NCBI GenBank assembly: GCA_033065855.1
Contig: JAVXUO010003040.1
Location: 248,001 to 312,000 of the forward strand
DNA length: 64,000 bases
Direction: 5' to 3'
Origin: Escallonia rubra
Taxonomy: Eukaryota; Streptophyta; Magnoliopsida; Escalloniales; Escalloniaceae
The notes beneath the pieces are model-generated. The model was not told where the DNA came from. It searched no databases and was given only the letters and a program-made list of their open reading frames with translations. Shown here one piece after another: positions 1 to 11,914 of the stretch. Each line of letters starts with the position of its first letter. The stretch's first letter is position 1. The position numbers were made by a program, and so were the translations under genes.

Positions 1-1265
1 TTGTAATTAGGTTAACGCAATAATGAAACATGACTGAAAAAGTAAAAGAATAAAATAAGACTATAAAGAGTCTTTAGTAGCTCTCATGAAATTAAATAAG
101 ACTTTTTGGATGCTTTTTCGTATTTTTTTGTGTATTGTCAAAAAATGCACTTTTTTTGTTGTTGCTATTTTACTAATAAAAAAATTTGTTGCCAAAATGG
201 ACTTTTTATAAAGGTCTGGGGTAGTGAAAATGATAAAGCTGACTTTTTCCGTGCTTATCCTTCTAAGAAAGGATAACGACTGAAATGATGTGAAAAGTGT
301 AAAATTGCCCTCTACGGATCGGTAAGTTTGAAACTCGGCCAATTTTCTCTCCTTATCCAATACAATTTTAAACCAAATCCAAAGGGATAAACACCCAAAT
401 TCAGATAAAATACCCCCAGATCACATAAGACAATCTAGATTTCAGAATCCACATGAAACCTCAAGCCAAAATCTTCGTCGTGTCTATGATATCTACACCT
501 TAACCTAAATTAAACCCAACCAACTGGACCAACTAATTGGACTAGTTTAACTAAGTGGAATGAACTACTAATTGGACTGTAAAACTGATTGGACTGGACT
601 CTAACTGGACTGGTTTGGACTTTATTAATTAAGTTAAGCTTATTATGTATTATTAGGCCTAGATCAAATAACAATAAAAAAAAATCCTAAATAAGAACAT
701 AGCCCACTAAATAAGGCAATAAAAATCTTATAAGACAAACCTACAAAAGTGTGGTGTCATTGCATGTCAAAGATAAATTGTTAGTCGATATTTAATTGGT
801 CAAATATCAATACACAATTACTAACGATATTGTCATGCACGTCTTTTCATGTAGGGAGGAAATGCTTCCTAACCAGATCTCAATGGGGCTCTCGTCAATG
901 AAGCGGATGGTGAAGAAAGAGATGAAGACAACATGATCCTGCTTTGGACGAGTACTGAGCTTACACATGTGCTTCTCCGCTGCCATCACAAATTTTTCTG
1001 CCGCCTCCCCTCTCGGTCTCTTTTGATGACTTTTAGTTATTTATTTTCTTCCCCTTTATTGGGAAAAATGTTGAGGTAACTCAATTTATAACTTGCATTA
1101 TTTAGGAGTTGTTTGACATTTTTTTTATTACATGATTATTTGAGTTAATTGTTAAATATGGATTGATTAAAAAATGTGTTTTAAATTGAAATACTACAAT
1201 TAGAATTGGTGCTTTATTTATATTGAGAATTCAATATATAGTCAAGACACTCTCAAATCCCTTAG
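1..1265. other. AT-rich intergenic DNA, no gene recognised
   Basis: No exon, domain or RNA gene can be supported here. Between about 500 and 620 there is a degenerate run built on the words 'ttggact' and 'ctggact'. Very similar wording recurs at 56300-56420, so both stretches probably belong to one dispersed repeat family. Short open frames here have no recognisable family and look random. Confidence 0.5.
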
Positions 1266-1372
1266 TCTAGTCACATCGTGGATCCATCCCGAGGTTATTT
1301 CGAGTCCTCTAAGCAAGCAATGTCTCAAGGTAACATTTACATTGCTTTCTCAATTAGATTAGTAGAGTCTAG

Positions 1373-1503
1373 ATTGTCTCCCTTTTCTGCAGCCACATCT
1401 TGGTCATCAAGTCTAAAAAACAACAAAATGAAACTAAGTCTTTGTCTCCCTTTGCCGCGGCCACGTCTCGGTCATAAAGTCTAAAAAACTACAAAATGAT
1501 TCT
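1373..1503. repeat. two-copy tandem repeat, ~66-bp unit
   Basis: Two adjacent diverged copies start near 1373 and 1439. Both share 'tgtctccctt', a Pst/Sac-like 'gc(a/g)gccac' block, 'tctcggtcat' or its variant, and 'aagtctaaaaaac'. The repeat lies directly beside the 103-bp duplication that follows. Confidence 0.6.
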
Positions 1504-1709
1504 AAGTCTTTTTCGATTGGAAGAGTCGTGTTTATCATAAGAGTCAAAGACCATCATTTCGGTCGCCTTCTGTAGGTTTCGGTCAGAACTACGTGATTTT
1601 GGTTCCAAGTCTTTTTCGATTGGAAGAGTCATGTTTATCATAAGAGTCAAAGACCGTCATTTAGGTTGCCTTCCGTAGGTTTCGGTCAGAACCACGTGGT
1701 TTTGGTTCC
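1504..1709. repeat. tandem duplication, 103-bp unit
   Basis: Two consecutive copies (1504-1606 and 1607-1709) begin with 'aagtctttttcgattgg' and end with 'acgtg(a/g)ttttggttcc'. They differ at only a handful of positions, so the duplication is more recent than the flanking 66-bp repeat. Confidence 0.85.
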
Positions 1710-2229
1710 AATTTGTCTGACTGGATACTTAGGCCACTCGACATCCCTTGTTGGATTTAAACCAAATTTGTGTAGTCCATTAGGGTTTATTTTATGCATA
1801 TTTACATGTTTCATTTTAAAGGCCAAAAGATCATAAAAAAAACAAAGTAGAGACTGTTAGGCTATAGCGGGTACCTTATACCTTTCGTTGTATAACTTAG
1901 TCCCCGAACCCATCATAACTGTTTCAATGGGTTAGAAGCTTAGTTGAGCATTGCAGAGTCATTTTAGGGTTTTTCATGTTTTTTCTTTGACCATAAAATA
2001 AGATAGCGACTCGAAACTTTTCTTAAGCATTCATGGTCCTGGGAATTTTTCAAAGCCGATGCGCCATAACATGAAGATCCAAAAATCTATAGTTAAGTTT
2101 TTGAAAGAAATCTCGTTCAAATGCCTTTACGGTATTAACTCAAATACCAACCTACTCTAGGAATTATTCACTTAATTCAAAAACCAATTAGGATTGACAA
2201 AAGGTATCCAGTTATCTGACCTGGCTAGA

Positions 2230-3850
2230 TTGAGCGACCATTACCTACCTGCTTTTAAGACCTTGAAGAATGGTATGTCAATTTGCTAATATGTCATGCC
2301 ATCCCCAAGAGGCCTTGGAATTAGTGACCGAGAGAAAAGAGTAAAACAAGTAATATATTCCTTAAAAGGCAATCACATACAGTAATATTTTCTCGCTAAT
2401 CTTAGCTAGGAAACCATATATAAAGTTGCATCGATACAAAACCTAAACCTCCCTTTCCTTCAAATCTGCACAAGGAAATCTAGTTAACCTAATTGATTCC
2501 ATATGCATTCTGATCCTCTTTCCATCAGAAGTTACTCAAATGGTTTCCAATTCTTTACACACGTGTTCTGGAAAGAAAAAGAATTGCATGCAATTAGTGA
2601 TTAAGGAAGATAAAACTAACTTAAGTAAAGTGGTTCGACCTGCTTTATAGACCGAAATACAAATCTATTGCGCACCTCCTTTGGACTTGAACTATAAGGC
2701 TCTTGAAGAATTTTTTGAGATGAGGGACTATATGAAGACCCCAGATAAGTACAAAAATCTAAGTCTTCGGTGATACCTAAGGCTCTAGTAAAGTGATCCA
2801 TTAGGGGAGGGGGTGCTGGGAATGATAACTAAGAAGGATTTATCAATACTGATTTGTTGCCTTGAATCTAAGAGATACCAATTATGAAGTATTAGAAGGA
2901 ATTCACAGCAAAGAGGGTTGAGGTGAAAAAAGAAAAATTGAATCATATTCAAAGAAAGGTGGTGTCTAGACTGGGATCGTCTATTTGCTTCAAGACAATA
3001 ATAGCTTTATACTCTTTAGCCTTAATGAGAGATTGACAAAGAAAGTTTATGCGCAAAGAGAAGATCTCCTTGTTTAAGACCACAAAATGGAAAGAAAGTG
3101 GTAGTAGTAGAACCTTTTACCAAGATTGAAAAGGAGATAAATTACTATAGAACAGCTTCCATAAAATTCCAGTGCATCCCGTTATAGGTTTTACTTGTAT
3201 CCATTTTGAATGAAAACCTATGGTTTTAGATCCTTTTTTGCGTGCTTATATGATTTGTCATAAGTTCATACACAATCAGGATGTTGTCTAGTATAAAATA
3301 ACCTTCATTAAAGGCATTTTAGAAAAGGGATACGAGGGTTGAGATTACCTCCTTAAGTTGATTGGAAAGAACATGGCAATAATCTTGTAATGATATTTCA
3401 AAAGCTTATGGGTTAAAGTCTCTAGGATGGGAAGACTAGGAGTTTTTTTGGTATGAGAGCGATAAAGTTCGATAGCATAACCTGAAAAGGAGATAAGAGA
3501 GAGTCATTTTTGGTGATGGATTGGTTGATAAAATCCCAACATTTCTGCTAAATAATTGATAGAAAATATATGGACTAGAGACTTGAGTGGTTCTAGTTGG
3601 AAAACAGACACTGTGACTTTAAGCATAACCAGTTCTTCATTAGCCAACACATAATGAAAGCGGCCAAGGGTGCATCTAAGAAAGCTATTGATAAGGAGAC
3701 AATCTGGCTGAAAGAATTAAAGAACACCTACTGATGGCAAGTTTCTTACTTACAAGATTGTAATTAAAATGAAGTGGTGGAGAAAAAAAAAACTTGTCCC
3801 TTGAGGAACAAAGGTTTCCATTCACATCTTTAATATTCAAGAAATTGATT
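2230..3850 (-). pseudogene. LINE reverse transcriptase remnant
   Basis: Minus-strand islands match the LINE RT order. Near 3850 is 'YTKFFHAS' (usually NTKFFHAS), followed by an 'IKDVNGNLCSS' segment. Near 3240-3140 is a palm motif reading roughly DTSKTYNGMHWNFMEAVL (usual form DMSKAYDRVEWNF). Near 2660-2600 is 'KQVEPLYLS' or 'KAGRTTLLKLVLSS', which corresponds to the post-palm QAGR-T segment. Several frames and multiple stops separate these, so this is a dead copy. The RT catalytic YxDD box could not be located. Confidence 0.65.
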
Positions 3851-4249
3851 CTAAGTTGGGGTGAAATTGTCCGAGGCATGAAAGAATTTAGTATAACGGC
3901 CACCTAAGAACAACCAACAATCTTTAGGTATTTGAGCCTAAAAGAGTTCTTCATAATCCAGTAGCCACCTTAGATAAAGCTGGAGATGGTGATCTTGAGC
4001 TATGGCCAGGGGATCATAAAGAAGTGTTTGACAATACATGATTAGTTTTTAGACACTGTCTATTTGATGACAAGGCTGCCAAAGTAAACTATATTCACTA
4101 ATACAATAAGCTTTAACACTAATTTGCTTAATTGGACCACACGGTACAAAAGAGAGCATGTAGCTGCAGTAGCCAAACATACCAAATAATGATAAGGCCA
4201 TCTTTATGATTCAACCAGATGGCCTCAAATCTTTGAGTTTTGTGGTTGG

Positions 4250-4905
4250 AATCCCGTAAAAAAGTGGTGCATGATTATGACCCCAGATCTAGAGTGAAGG
4301 GTGATGGGTGAAGATTTAGCTGGTCTGAATTTAAATATCTTAATCAATCTTTTCATGAGTACAACCCAAGCATTGGCATCCATTAGTCCATGTAATCAGA
4401 CCGGACCAATCAATTTCAATGTATTCGAGAGAGTGAATGAACTACGTTAAAATGTGTGGCCTAAAAGGTCAAACCAATGACGTCCAATGTCTTTCCTCAG
4501 ACGACTAAAGTTGGCTGAAATCACATATCAAACCCAATAGATTTTTGATGGGGTTTAGGAAGTGGAGGATAAGCTCCCACATAGCCTTGTTTTTTAAATT
4601 GTGGGATGCCCACGAATAAAGCCAAAATTCCAACACCCTACTTAATCAAAGGAATAGAGAAACCCATATTAAATTTTCTAAACATGGGAGCAATGATCCT
4701 TGGACAGGGGGTTGCGAGCCCACCCAAAGCTCTCTTTTCAAACCATTCGATTTAGTGCCAAAAGAGTTTGTGTAATATCTAAGAAATGCATTCACATTAT
4801 CCACTAACATTTTAATTTCTCCAAAGAACACTGGATCAGATTGAGTTTTTAGCAGAATTAACTCTACAACGCTGACCAAACCCTCGAGAGTTCCAAAAAA
4901 GAGTC
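4250..4905 (-). pseudogene. LINE endonuclease remnant
   Basis: The minus strand starts near 4900 with 'KTLFWNSRGFGQ', the degraded equivalent of the WNCRGLG motif that opens plant LINE endonucleases. Near 4270-4250 lies 'GHNHAPLFY', matching the GSDHAP(L/I) motif near the end of the domain. After that comes 'RFEAIWLNHKDG' (about 4215-4180), typical of the EN-RT linker. Stops and frameshifts occur throughout. Confidence 0.6.
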
Positions 4906-4922
4906 TTCGTTGAGGGTTAAGG

Positions 4923-5356
4923 TGTAACGACCCGGTTCACGGCCCCACCACAGGGCATTGCCTCCCTCAAAAGGGCTAGCCAAGTAGGTACTTATGAGTT
5001 TATAGGCAGACTCTTATAAGGCCAATCGCAAACTCTCCCACAACCGATGTGGGATATTACAATCTCCCCACCCAAGCCCTGGTATATCCCACATCAAGAG
5101 GATGGTTAGGGCAACGAAGGGTGAGCCGGGTATATCCCACATTGGCTAGAGAGGAAGATTCTAGGCTATGTGTGATCGAGCCTCAGCGAGGACGCTAAGA
5201 AATAAGGTGGGGAGATTGTAATATCCCACATCGGTTGTGGGAGAGTTTGCGATTGGCCTTATAAGACCCTGCCTATAAAACTCATAAGTACCTACTTGGC
5301 TAGCTCTTTTGAGGGAGGCAATGCCCTGTGGTGGGGCCGTGGACCGGGTCGTTACA
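4923..5356. mobile_element. 434-bp palindromic element with 5-bp target duplication
   Basis: The element begins TGTAACGACCCGGT and ends with its complement ACCGGGTCGTTACA. Arms 4923-5072 and 5206-5356 are inverted copies of about 150 bp, differing at roughly five positions, around a 133-bp spacer. It is flanked by the same five bases, taagg (4918-4922 and 5357-5361). TG...CA ends with a 5-bp duplication are the integration signature of LTR retrotransposons, yet the structure is an inverted repeat rather than two direct LTRs. The word ATATCCCACAT recurs in the arms and spacer. There is no coding capacity. It may be a solo or rearranged TRIM-like element or a foldback derivative. Confidence 0.8.
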
Positions 5357-5359
5357 TAA

Positions 5360-7100
5360 GGGGTTGTTCAAAATAAAGGAACTTAAAGCCATAAGATAAG
5401 AGAGAGACTTGCATTTTTTAGCAAACCTATCGCCAAATTGAGATTCTAAGAAGAAGAAGCAGCGTTTTTCAAGATAGAGGCTTTGGTCATAAACCTCGCT
5501 TGATTCTTTTGCATCCTTCAAGATGTCTTAGTCTTAAAATCGTCACTTTTTTAAGACAAAAGGTTTGGTCAAAAAGATGAGCTTATGTATTTTGTAATCA
5601 TTATTGAAGCCTAATTTGCAAGTACCAGATAAGAGCTCTTGTAAATCACGATGACTTTTTTTAAACTTTTGGTACTTATTGATCACTACAGTTCAATGGC
5701 ACTAAAAGATTAAAAAATATTACTTAAACAAGAATTGGGACGATCAAGATACTGCTTACCAATCAAATAAAGGTAGGGGAAATCTGTCGAATGAACACTA
5801 AAAAAGAAAGTAACTATTGTATCGTAAGAGAAGATTTTAGAGTTTTGGAGGGGCCGAAGATGTAAAGCTTTTTGCTAGTTGATTTGGCAGTCCCCTAATA
5901 ACCTCAACTTGTTCACCAGAGCGCTTAACACTAGACGGGGATTTTAAGTTAGATATGCGGTCATCAATTAAAGAATAGATTTAAGGACCCGTAACATCAC
6001 TCCTGCGATATATAAGTCCCTCTGTTGTTCCCTTTTGAACCAATGTATTAGTCCCTCCATCCTTCCCATTAAAACCAAGTTATGACCACCACAAGCAGAT
6101 TCCTCTTCAAAGTCACAAAGGAAAGCTTCATTGTCTTTCGTCTGCATGACGTTCTTAATATTATCCCTAATTAGTTTCCACAACCATGTTAGGATTGGTA
6201 TTGGAATCACTCATAAGAGTTAACAAATCAATAAGCCAGTATACCATGGCCATAGCTCAAAAAAGGTTCTAAGAGGTGATAAATTTGATTAAACTTATTA
6301 AGATTCTCCAAATACTTGGTCAAAGAGCCATGCATGCCGGATTTTAACACCTGAATTTGTTGTTGCTACCATGATCTCCTTATATGAGTCGTAGTCCATA
6401 TTTATTACCCTCCATCATCGGTTCCTTGCCTGGCTTATAGTTTTTGGTATAATTCCATAAGGGTTTCAGGATTAAAAAAGGAAGGGCTAGACCACCATAT
6501 ATGGGCCAATATAGGGGAGCATCCTAGAGTGGCTGTAAAGAACCATATAGTTTAGGACAACTGAAAGCGAGATACGAGGTTGGGATCCCAAATATTAGCC
6601 CAAGGTGTAAGAGGAATGAAAAATATATAGGAGGTTGGCCTTGAAGGTAGTGGGTCGAAACTTGAAATGTCCATCGAAAGGGTTGAGAATGGCTTTATGA
6701 ACAGACTAATTTTGTTGGGCATGGGCTGATCGAGGGAGAGTTAGACCATCAATGGTTAGGCTTTCAACCAACAGCTGAGGTGGTACCTTGGTCGGTTAAG
6801 ACGAAGGTGGTTTATAAAATTTTCTAAATGGCTAAAGTTAAAAGGCTGGCCACCCAGAGGCAAATTTAGAAAGAAAGTTTAGAAAGATAAGGAGAAATGT
6901 GACCTAAAGTATTGTCAGAATTTTTACTAGACTTGTCTGGGTTAAAAATCCACGTGTCAAAATATGAGAGGTCTTCAGTGGTCAAAAAGGGAACCTTTTA
7001 ATCTTTGATAAGAAAATACAAAAGCGATCCGTTGATGTAATCTCGGTGACATTTACCATTTGATGGCCTTCCTCGGAACAGAGGTGGAAATTTGATCATT
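5360..7100 (-). pseudogene. probable ORF1 region of the minus-strand LINE
   Basis: This segment lies directly 5' of the LINE endonuclease on the same strand, where ORF1 should be. Minus-strand reading gives only broken frames, the longest about 80 residues. No zinc knuckle or DUF4283 motif survives clearly, so the assignment rests on position alone. Confidence 0.35.
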
Positions 7101-7439
7101 AATCGACAGATATGCAACCCGTCCTGATCCTATAAGAGCCAAATATTTTTACTTTAACCAGCTTATAGGGCGGGTTTGGTAGTTAAAAACAACATTGCAT
7201 TCATGTCAGGTTTGGTTTTCAGTATAACCATCCTTGGTATCTGAGTGACCTATTGCACTGATCTCGAGCCGCATATTGGATTCTCTATTAAACATAACCC
7301 TAACGCAAGCCCTAATTCAGACATAAGATTCAATCTCATTTGTCCATCTTGTTCATAAACTAAAGACAAAACCCTAGCCACACTCACAACCCACTCATTT
7401 CTCATCTTCCCTACGTAGCACCACCTGTTTTTTCTTCTT

Positions 7440-7740
7440 CTTTGCGCCGCACCACTTCCACCTGACCACTTCCAGTCCTCTACTGTCTCTTAAACCCTAG
7501 CCACAATACCATCACATTGTTCTCTTCTTCATACTTCTCTGTGCCACACAATCTCATTTCTCTTATTCTCTGCGATGCGGCACCTCCACCTAACCACTCC
7601 CATTCCTCAACCGTCAACAAAAGCCTAGCCATAACACCAGCCCACACTTCTCTCTTTAACATCTATTTGCACCGCACCACCTCCACCTGACCACTCCCAC
7701 TCCTTCACTGTCCACCAAACCACGTTACCATTGCACCACC
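7440..7740. repeat. degenerate tandem repeat, about three units
   Basis: Three related blocks near 7445, 7573 and 7670 share 'gcaccacctccacctgacc' and a following 'cactccca(c/t)tcct' segment, then an 'accctagcca' or equivalent tail. Unit spacing is uneven (about 127 and 98 bp). The block lies in the gap between the 5' ends of the two LINEs, so it may be 5' untranslated LINE sequence. Confidence 0.5.
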
Positions 7741-8399
7741 ATCATCCACAATACCATTCATGATTAGGGATCAACCATTCATCCATACTGGGTACAGATC
7801 TCATAAAACCCGTATCTAATCTGCCCTCATTGCCATCCATACCTCCAATTTCTTGTTCACCACCGAATTGTCCTCACTTTACGATCTCAAAAAATTGAGG
7901 ATGGTGCGCCTTCTTGAATGTCTGTGTTTACCAAGCGATCCTTTCAACTGATTGTTAGAGCTTTCCTCCATAGGATCATTATCTATGTTAGCTTCCAATG
8001 CCGAGAAGAAGCTACCTTCAAGGGTAAGGAAGAGACGGGAGATCCCAAAGGAAAAAATATGGAGAACACATAGTGAAGTTCGGCCTCATAAAGTGCTTTT
8101 GTCAATTCCAGATGTAAGGTTATAAATTGGAATTACGTAGAATTCTTAAGGATGGTCTGTGCAATGGCCTACTCATTTCCAACAAAGTGATTTTCATCCT
8201 CTACTTTCCTACAGATCTCAAGAGTGTGACCTAGACCCACATTGAAAATTGATTTTGTAATACTTGTCCATAAGCACACTCAAGCCAAACGATAAGATGA
8301 TTAAGTAGATATAGAAAGACCCAAACTTTATTTGGAAATGGGGATGTTAAAATCCCTAACCAATAAATCAACAGTGGAGAATGTCAATTTGCTCACCTC

Positions 8400-10098
8400 C
8401 CTCTAATCAATGATATCTTGGCACAATTGGCACATTTACCAATGGAGGATATGATGGATCTGGACGAAGACATTGATATTGAAAACATCTCGGACCATAG
8501 TTTTAGCGGTAATAATGAAGTTGAAGAAATCGTTTGTGAAGGTGAATTTACGCTCGAAGCATCATTTGATGGTAGCCATGCTGGATCTCTACTGGAATCT
8601 GTGGAACCTGAGAATACCGGCGGAGGAAGCTGACGCGCCGATATCATTACCCGACAGTATCGTGCCAATCTCTGGCTCAATATCCGCAAAATAATTGGCC
8701 ATCATTATCTCTGACACAGGAGCTATGTCTCTACCTCCAGGTATGAGCACGTCATCCAGTTTCCAAAGGAACATGCAAAATCAAATCCCTCTTCAAACCC
8801 AAATATCTAGCCTCTCTGAAGACAATCCACATTATTCACAAAATCTCATCATGACCACCCCAAGTGGTTATGTGGGTCCACCACTGAGTATACCTCATAT
8901 CCACAATGACATCAATTACCCGATTATGGTCACACCCAATACAAATCCCTCACCTGTCATGGGCCTTGCACTTCACTCAGCCAATATTACTTCCTCTTGG
9001 GCCCAATTAATTCTTAGCCTTTCTGACTATGGTCTCCAAGTGTTAGCCCAACCCATTCACCAATACTTTCTAGAAAATCCTGATCACACCCCGAGCCCAT
9101 ATTTCTTCTTATCCCAACCCATACCACAACTAGGCCTTCAATGTATTTTCGCTGATACTAACCATAACCTAATGGCATCAAGTTCTCGGCCTGATAATCC
9201 ACTAAATAACACTTTTGTTATTGAATTACTGGGCCAAAACCCACCTACTTTCCTACCAAATGACCAAACCCATACCTCTATGGCTCAACCCAGTATACTT
9301 CTCCCCTTTTCTAGCACCCTCAATGCACTGACACCTACCATACACTCAAACCAACATATTGTTCAACCCTGCACCCTCCATCAATCAACACCTTCGCCTT
9401 ACCTTGATACTAAGCAATTGCCCAATGATCTCATTCTATCTATCCATCCAAGCTCCATACGTGCCACTGATCAACCTGGGCCATATTCGACAGTTATTTC
9501 GACCATTATGCACATACATGAACCGCACCAACTGATACCTCTCTCTGTTGTTGGTCTCTTGGGAACCCGGCTTACTGTACCTGACTTTGATGAAGCTAAA
9601 AATAATACAACAACTGGAATAGAGGAATTGCATCCATAGGACAGGCCTAAATGCCACTCTGACCATCCAACGAAGCTGGCGCCATTCATAATTTTTGAAA
9701 AAACTGATAGCAGCTCCCCAGGAAACTCAAAACGCAACAGATCAATTATCAAGGATGATGAACTGGACACGGCCGGATCTAAACGCACAAAATATTCTCA
9801 TATCCTTGACAAGGACAACAATCAGGAGCCGCCAGGTGCACCCAAAAATCACTATCTTCTTTTTCACAGTATTTTTTATAGTATTACATTACTGCTGGCA
9901 TCCTGCTTGGGCTTCTGCTTTCGACTTCGACTTTTTGCTATTATTCCTTGCACGGCCTGTCACTTGATCACATACCTAAATCGAAAAAGGAAAATTGAAT
10001 CACTGGCTTTAAAAGATGATATTGTTGGACCTAATAATGCTGTGAAAAAATTGCCCCCATACCTTATTGATCGAAACATAAAAGGTTTGACGGAATGA
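8400..10098 (+). pseudogene. LINE ORF1-to-endonuclease linker region
   Basis: An acidic stretch at about 8400-8633 (MEDMMDLDEDIDIENI) is followed, after a frameshift, by an open frame at 8695-9639 of 314 residues. That frame is rich in Pro, Ser, Thr, Asn and Gln with no recognisable fold. Shorter open frames continue to 10098. In plant LINEs such low-complexity sequence separates the nucleic-acid-binding N-terminus from the endonuclease. No CCHC knuckle was seen. The 314-residue frame has no independent evidence of being a host protein and is best read as part of the LINE. Confidence 0.6.
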
Positions 10099-10468
10099 GA
10101 GTATGGACAGAAGGTCGCTTGATTGAACTGTCAGTTGGCTTTGATGAAGCCCTTGATTATTCGCCTAGGTCTCGTATCGCCCTGAATCGGCCTCACGTGT
10201 TGTACGGAGATGGGTTTCGCAGTCAGGTGATTAAACGCCGAAGACTGGACTGACTGGTCTCGGCTCCATTTTGGCATCGATGGGTCGAATCCTGGATCCT
10301 GTCAGAATCGGAATATAAAAGTTCCTCTTCAGGGACAGATAGTCTAAATCTCTCTTCAGATCTTGGCTTGGATAAGATTTCTTGTCTACAGGTTGTTTTC
10401 AATGTACCCTTACCAAAGAGGTGTCGATGGGTTTCGGGTGTTACCCATGAGCAACCCCTTCCACCCTT

Positions 10469-11160
10469 AATGAATTTTTTTAGGTAGAACTGTCGAGGGC
10501 TAGCCCATGCCCTAACAGTTCATGCAGCTAAAAAATTGGCTCGGACCCACGGGGCGGAGTGCTTGTTCCTACAGGAGACAAAATTACCAGTTGACCAAGT
10601 TTCTCGTATGTTTCTAAAATCAGGGTACACCTCGACTACCGAATAATCCAAAGGTTATATTAGGAACTAAAGGCGGTTTGTGGGTTGGCTGGACGTCGGA
10701 TGTTACCGGGACTATCTTCTTTGTCGACAAACATCTTATACTTGTGGAATTTAGGCGTAACAATCTCCCCTCGTGGATAGCTGGTTTTATTTATGGACAA
10801 CCCAACTTATTAAAATGTGAAGCGACCTGGAGAAGAATGACTTGTGTACTAGAAGGAACCCTATTACCGTTGTTACTAATTGGGGACTTTAACCAAGTGT
10901 TATCAACATCGGATAAATATGGACCACATTATCGATGCATTCTGGGCCACACCCTTATGGCAGACTTCCTGGATACTCTACATCTAACGGAGTTAAAATG
11001 GGTGGGCCCATTCTTCACGTGGACAAATAATAGAAGTGACACAGCCTGTACTTATGAGCGTCTCGATCGTGGGTTTGCCACCCCGGATCGGATTATAATT
11101 TTCCCCACCGCTTAGATTCTTAATCTAGGGATCCAGTCTTCTGATCATGCCCCTATTTTA
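10469..11160 (+). pseudogene. LINE apurinic endonuclease domain
   Basis: Reading starts at an ATG at 10469. The expected WNCRG motif follows, but its Trp codon is a TAG stop (10484-10486). Downstream are 'CLFLQETKLP' (catalytic Glu motif), 'GGLWVGW', 'LLIGDFNQVL' near 10870-10900 (GDFN motif), 'FTWTNNR', 'YERLDRGFA' and finally 'SSDHAPI' near 11130-11155 (SDHxP motif). These are in the order of the exonuclease/endonuclease/phosphatase fold that nicks target DNA for target-primed reverse transcription. At least one frameshift (about 10650) and two stops disable it. Confidence 0.85.
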
Positions 11161-11214
11161 CTTAACTCAAAACTTGAGACTTGTTTTCTTCCTCGACCAG
11201 AACGGTTTGAAGCT

Positions 11215-11910
11215 ATGTGGCTCAACCATACCCAAGGACAACAAATCATCATGATTGCATGGTCCACCTTTATTCCTGGTTCTCCGCTGTTCAAGGTAAT
11301 GGCATGGGGGAAAATTATGATGACCATCATGACGCAGTGGAATAAAGAAAGATTTAGAAATCTCGATGCTCAAATTCATAATACCAAAGCTCAAATTGCC
11401 CATTTTCAGTTTCTTCCGCCGAATTCAGATGCACAATTACTTGAACAGAATGCACGAAAACAACTATCTTGGCTACTAGAATGTGAAGAAATACATTGGG
11501 CGCAAAAATTAAGGATTAAATGGCTTCAGCTTGGGGATCAGAATACAAAATTCTTTCATGCTTCCACTTTAATTAGAAGGCAGGTCAATTCCATAACCTC
11601 TGTTCAGGGTGCAAATGGCCAGACCTTTGATTCCCATGTGGATGTCACTTGGTGTTTAGTAGACCATTTCAAATCTATTTTTTGCCCTGTTATTCATACC
11701 GAGCAAACAACCACGATTGCACAAAGCCTGACAGCCATCTCTCGAAGACTTTCCCCTAGCCAGAAAGAGTGGCTTGATAGACCCTTTACTGCTTTAGAAA
11801 GTCAAGCAAGCTCTGTTCAATTGTTTATCAGTAATGTTGGTAGTTTATGGATCAACCAATTATCGCGGCTGTCTTATCTTTCTTAAGGTCGGGACACGTG
11901 CTCACTGAAG
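11215..11910 (+). pseudogene. LINE EN-RT linker and start of RT
   Basis: An open frame of 223 residues (11215-11886) opens with 'MWLNHTQGQ', matching the F-x-MWL-H linker motif. It includes 'WLQLGDQNTKFFHAS' near 11520-11565, the hallmark before plant LINE RT domains. A neighbouring frame near 11850-11910 reads 'IAAVLSFLRSGHVLTEE', which matches the first RT helix segment (AV-FF-SGH-L). The reverse transcriptase then stops abruptly, and the next recognisable sequence is C-terminal to the palm. Confidence 0.8.
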
Positions 11911-11914
11911 AGAA

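Larger units (their letters stand above)
2150..7900 (-). mobile_element. decayed LINE (L1-type) retrotransposon, minus strand
   Basis: Reading right to left gives the order of a plant L1-type LINE: a degraded ORF1 region (about 7100-5360), an apurinic endonuclease (about 4905-4250), a linker, then reverse transcriptase and its C-terminal part (about 3850-2230). Short islands are recognisable (endonuclease start, RT palm, post-RT 'agrtt' region), separated by many stops and frameshifts. The 434-bp palindromic element at 4923-5356 interrupts it just ahead of the endonuclease. The left edge is unclear near 2150 and the right edge near 7900, so both limits are approximate. No intact protein is possible. 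Confidence 0.7.

Noticed and set aside
8695..9639. 314-residue frame as a separate host gene
   Set aside because: Lies in line with the LINE endonuclease, is low-complexity, and has neither a promoter nor a known family.
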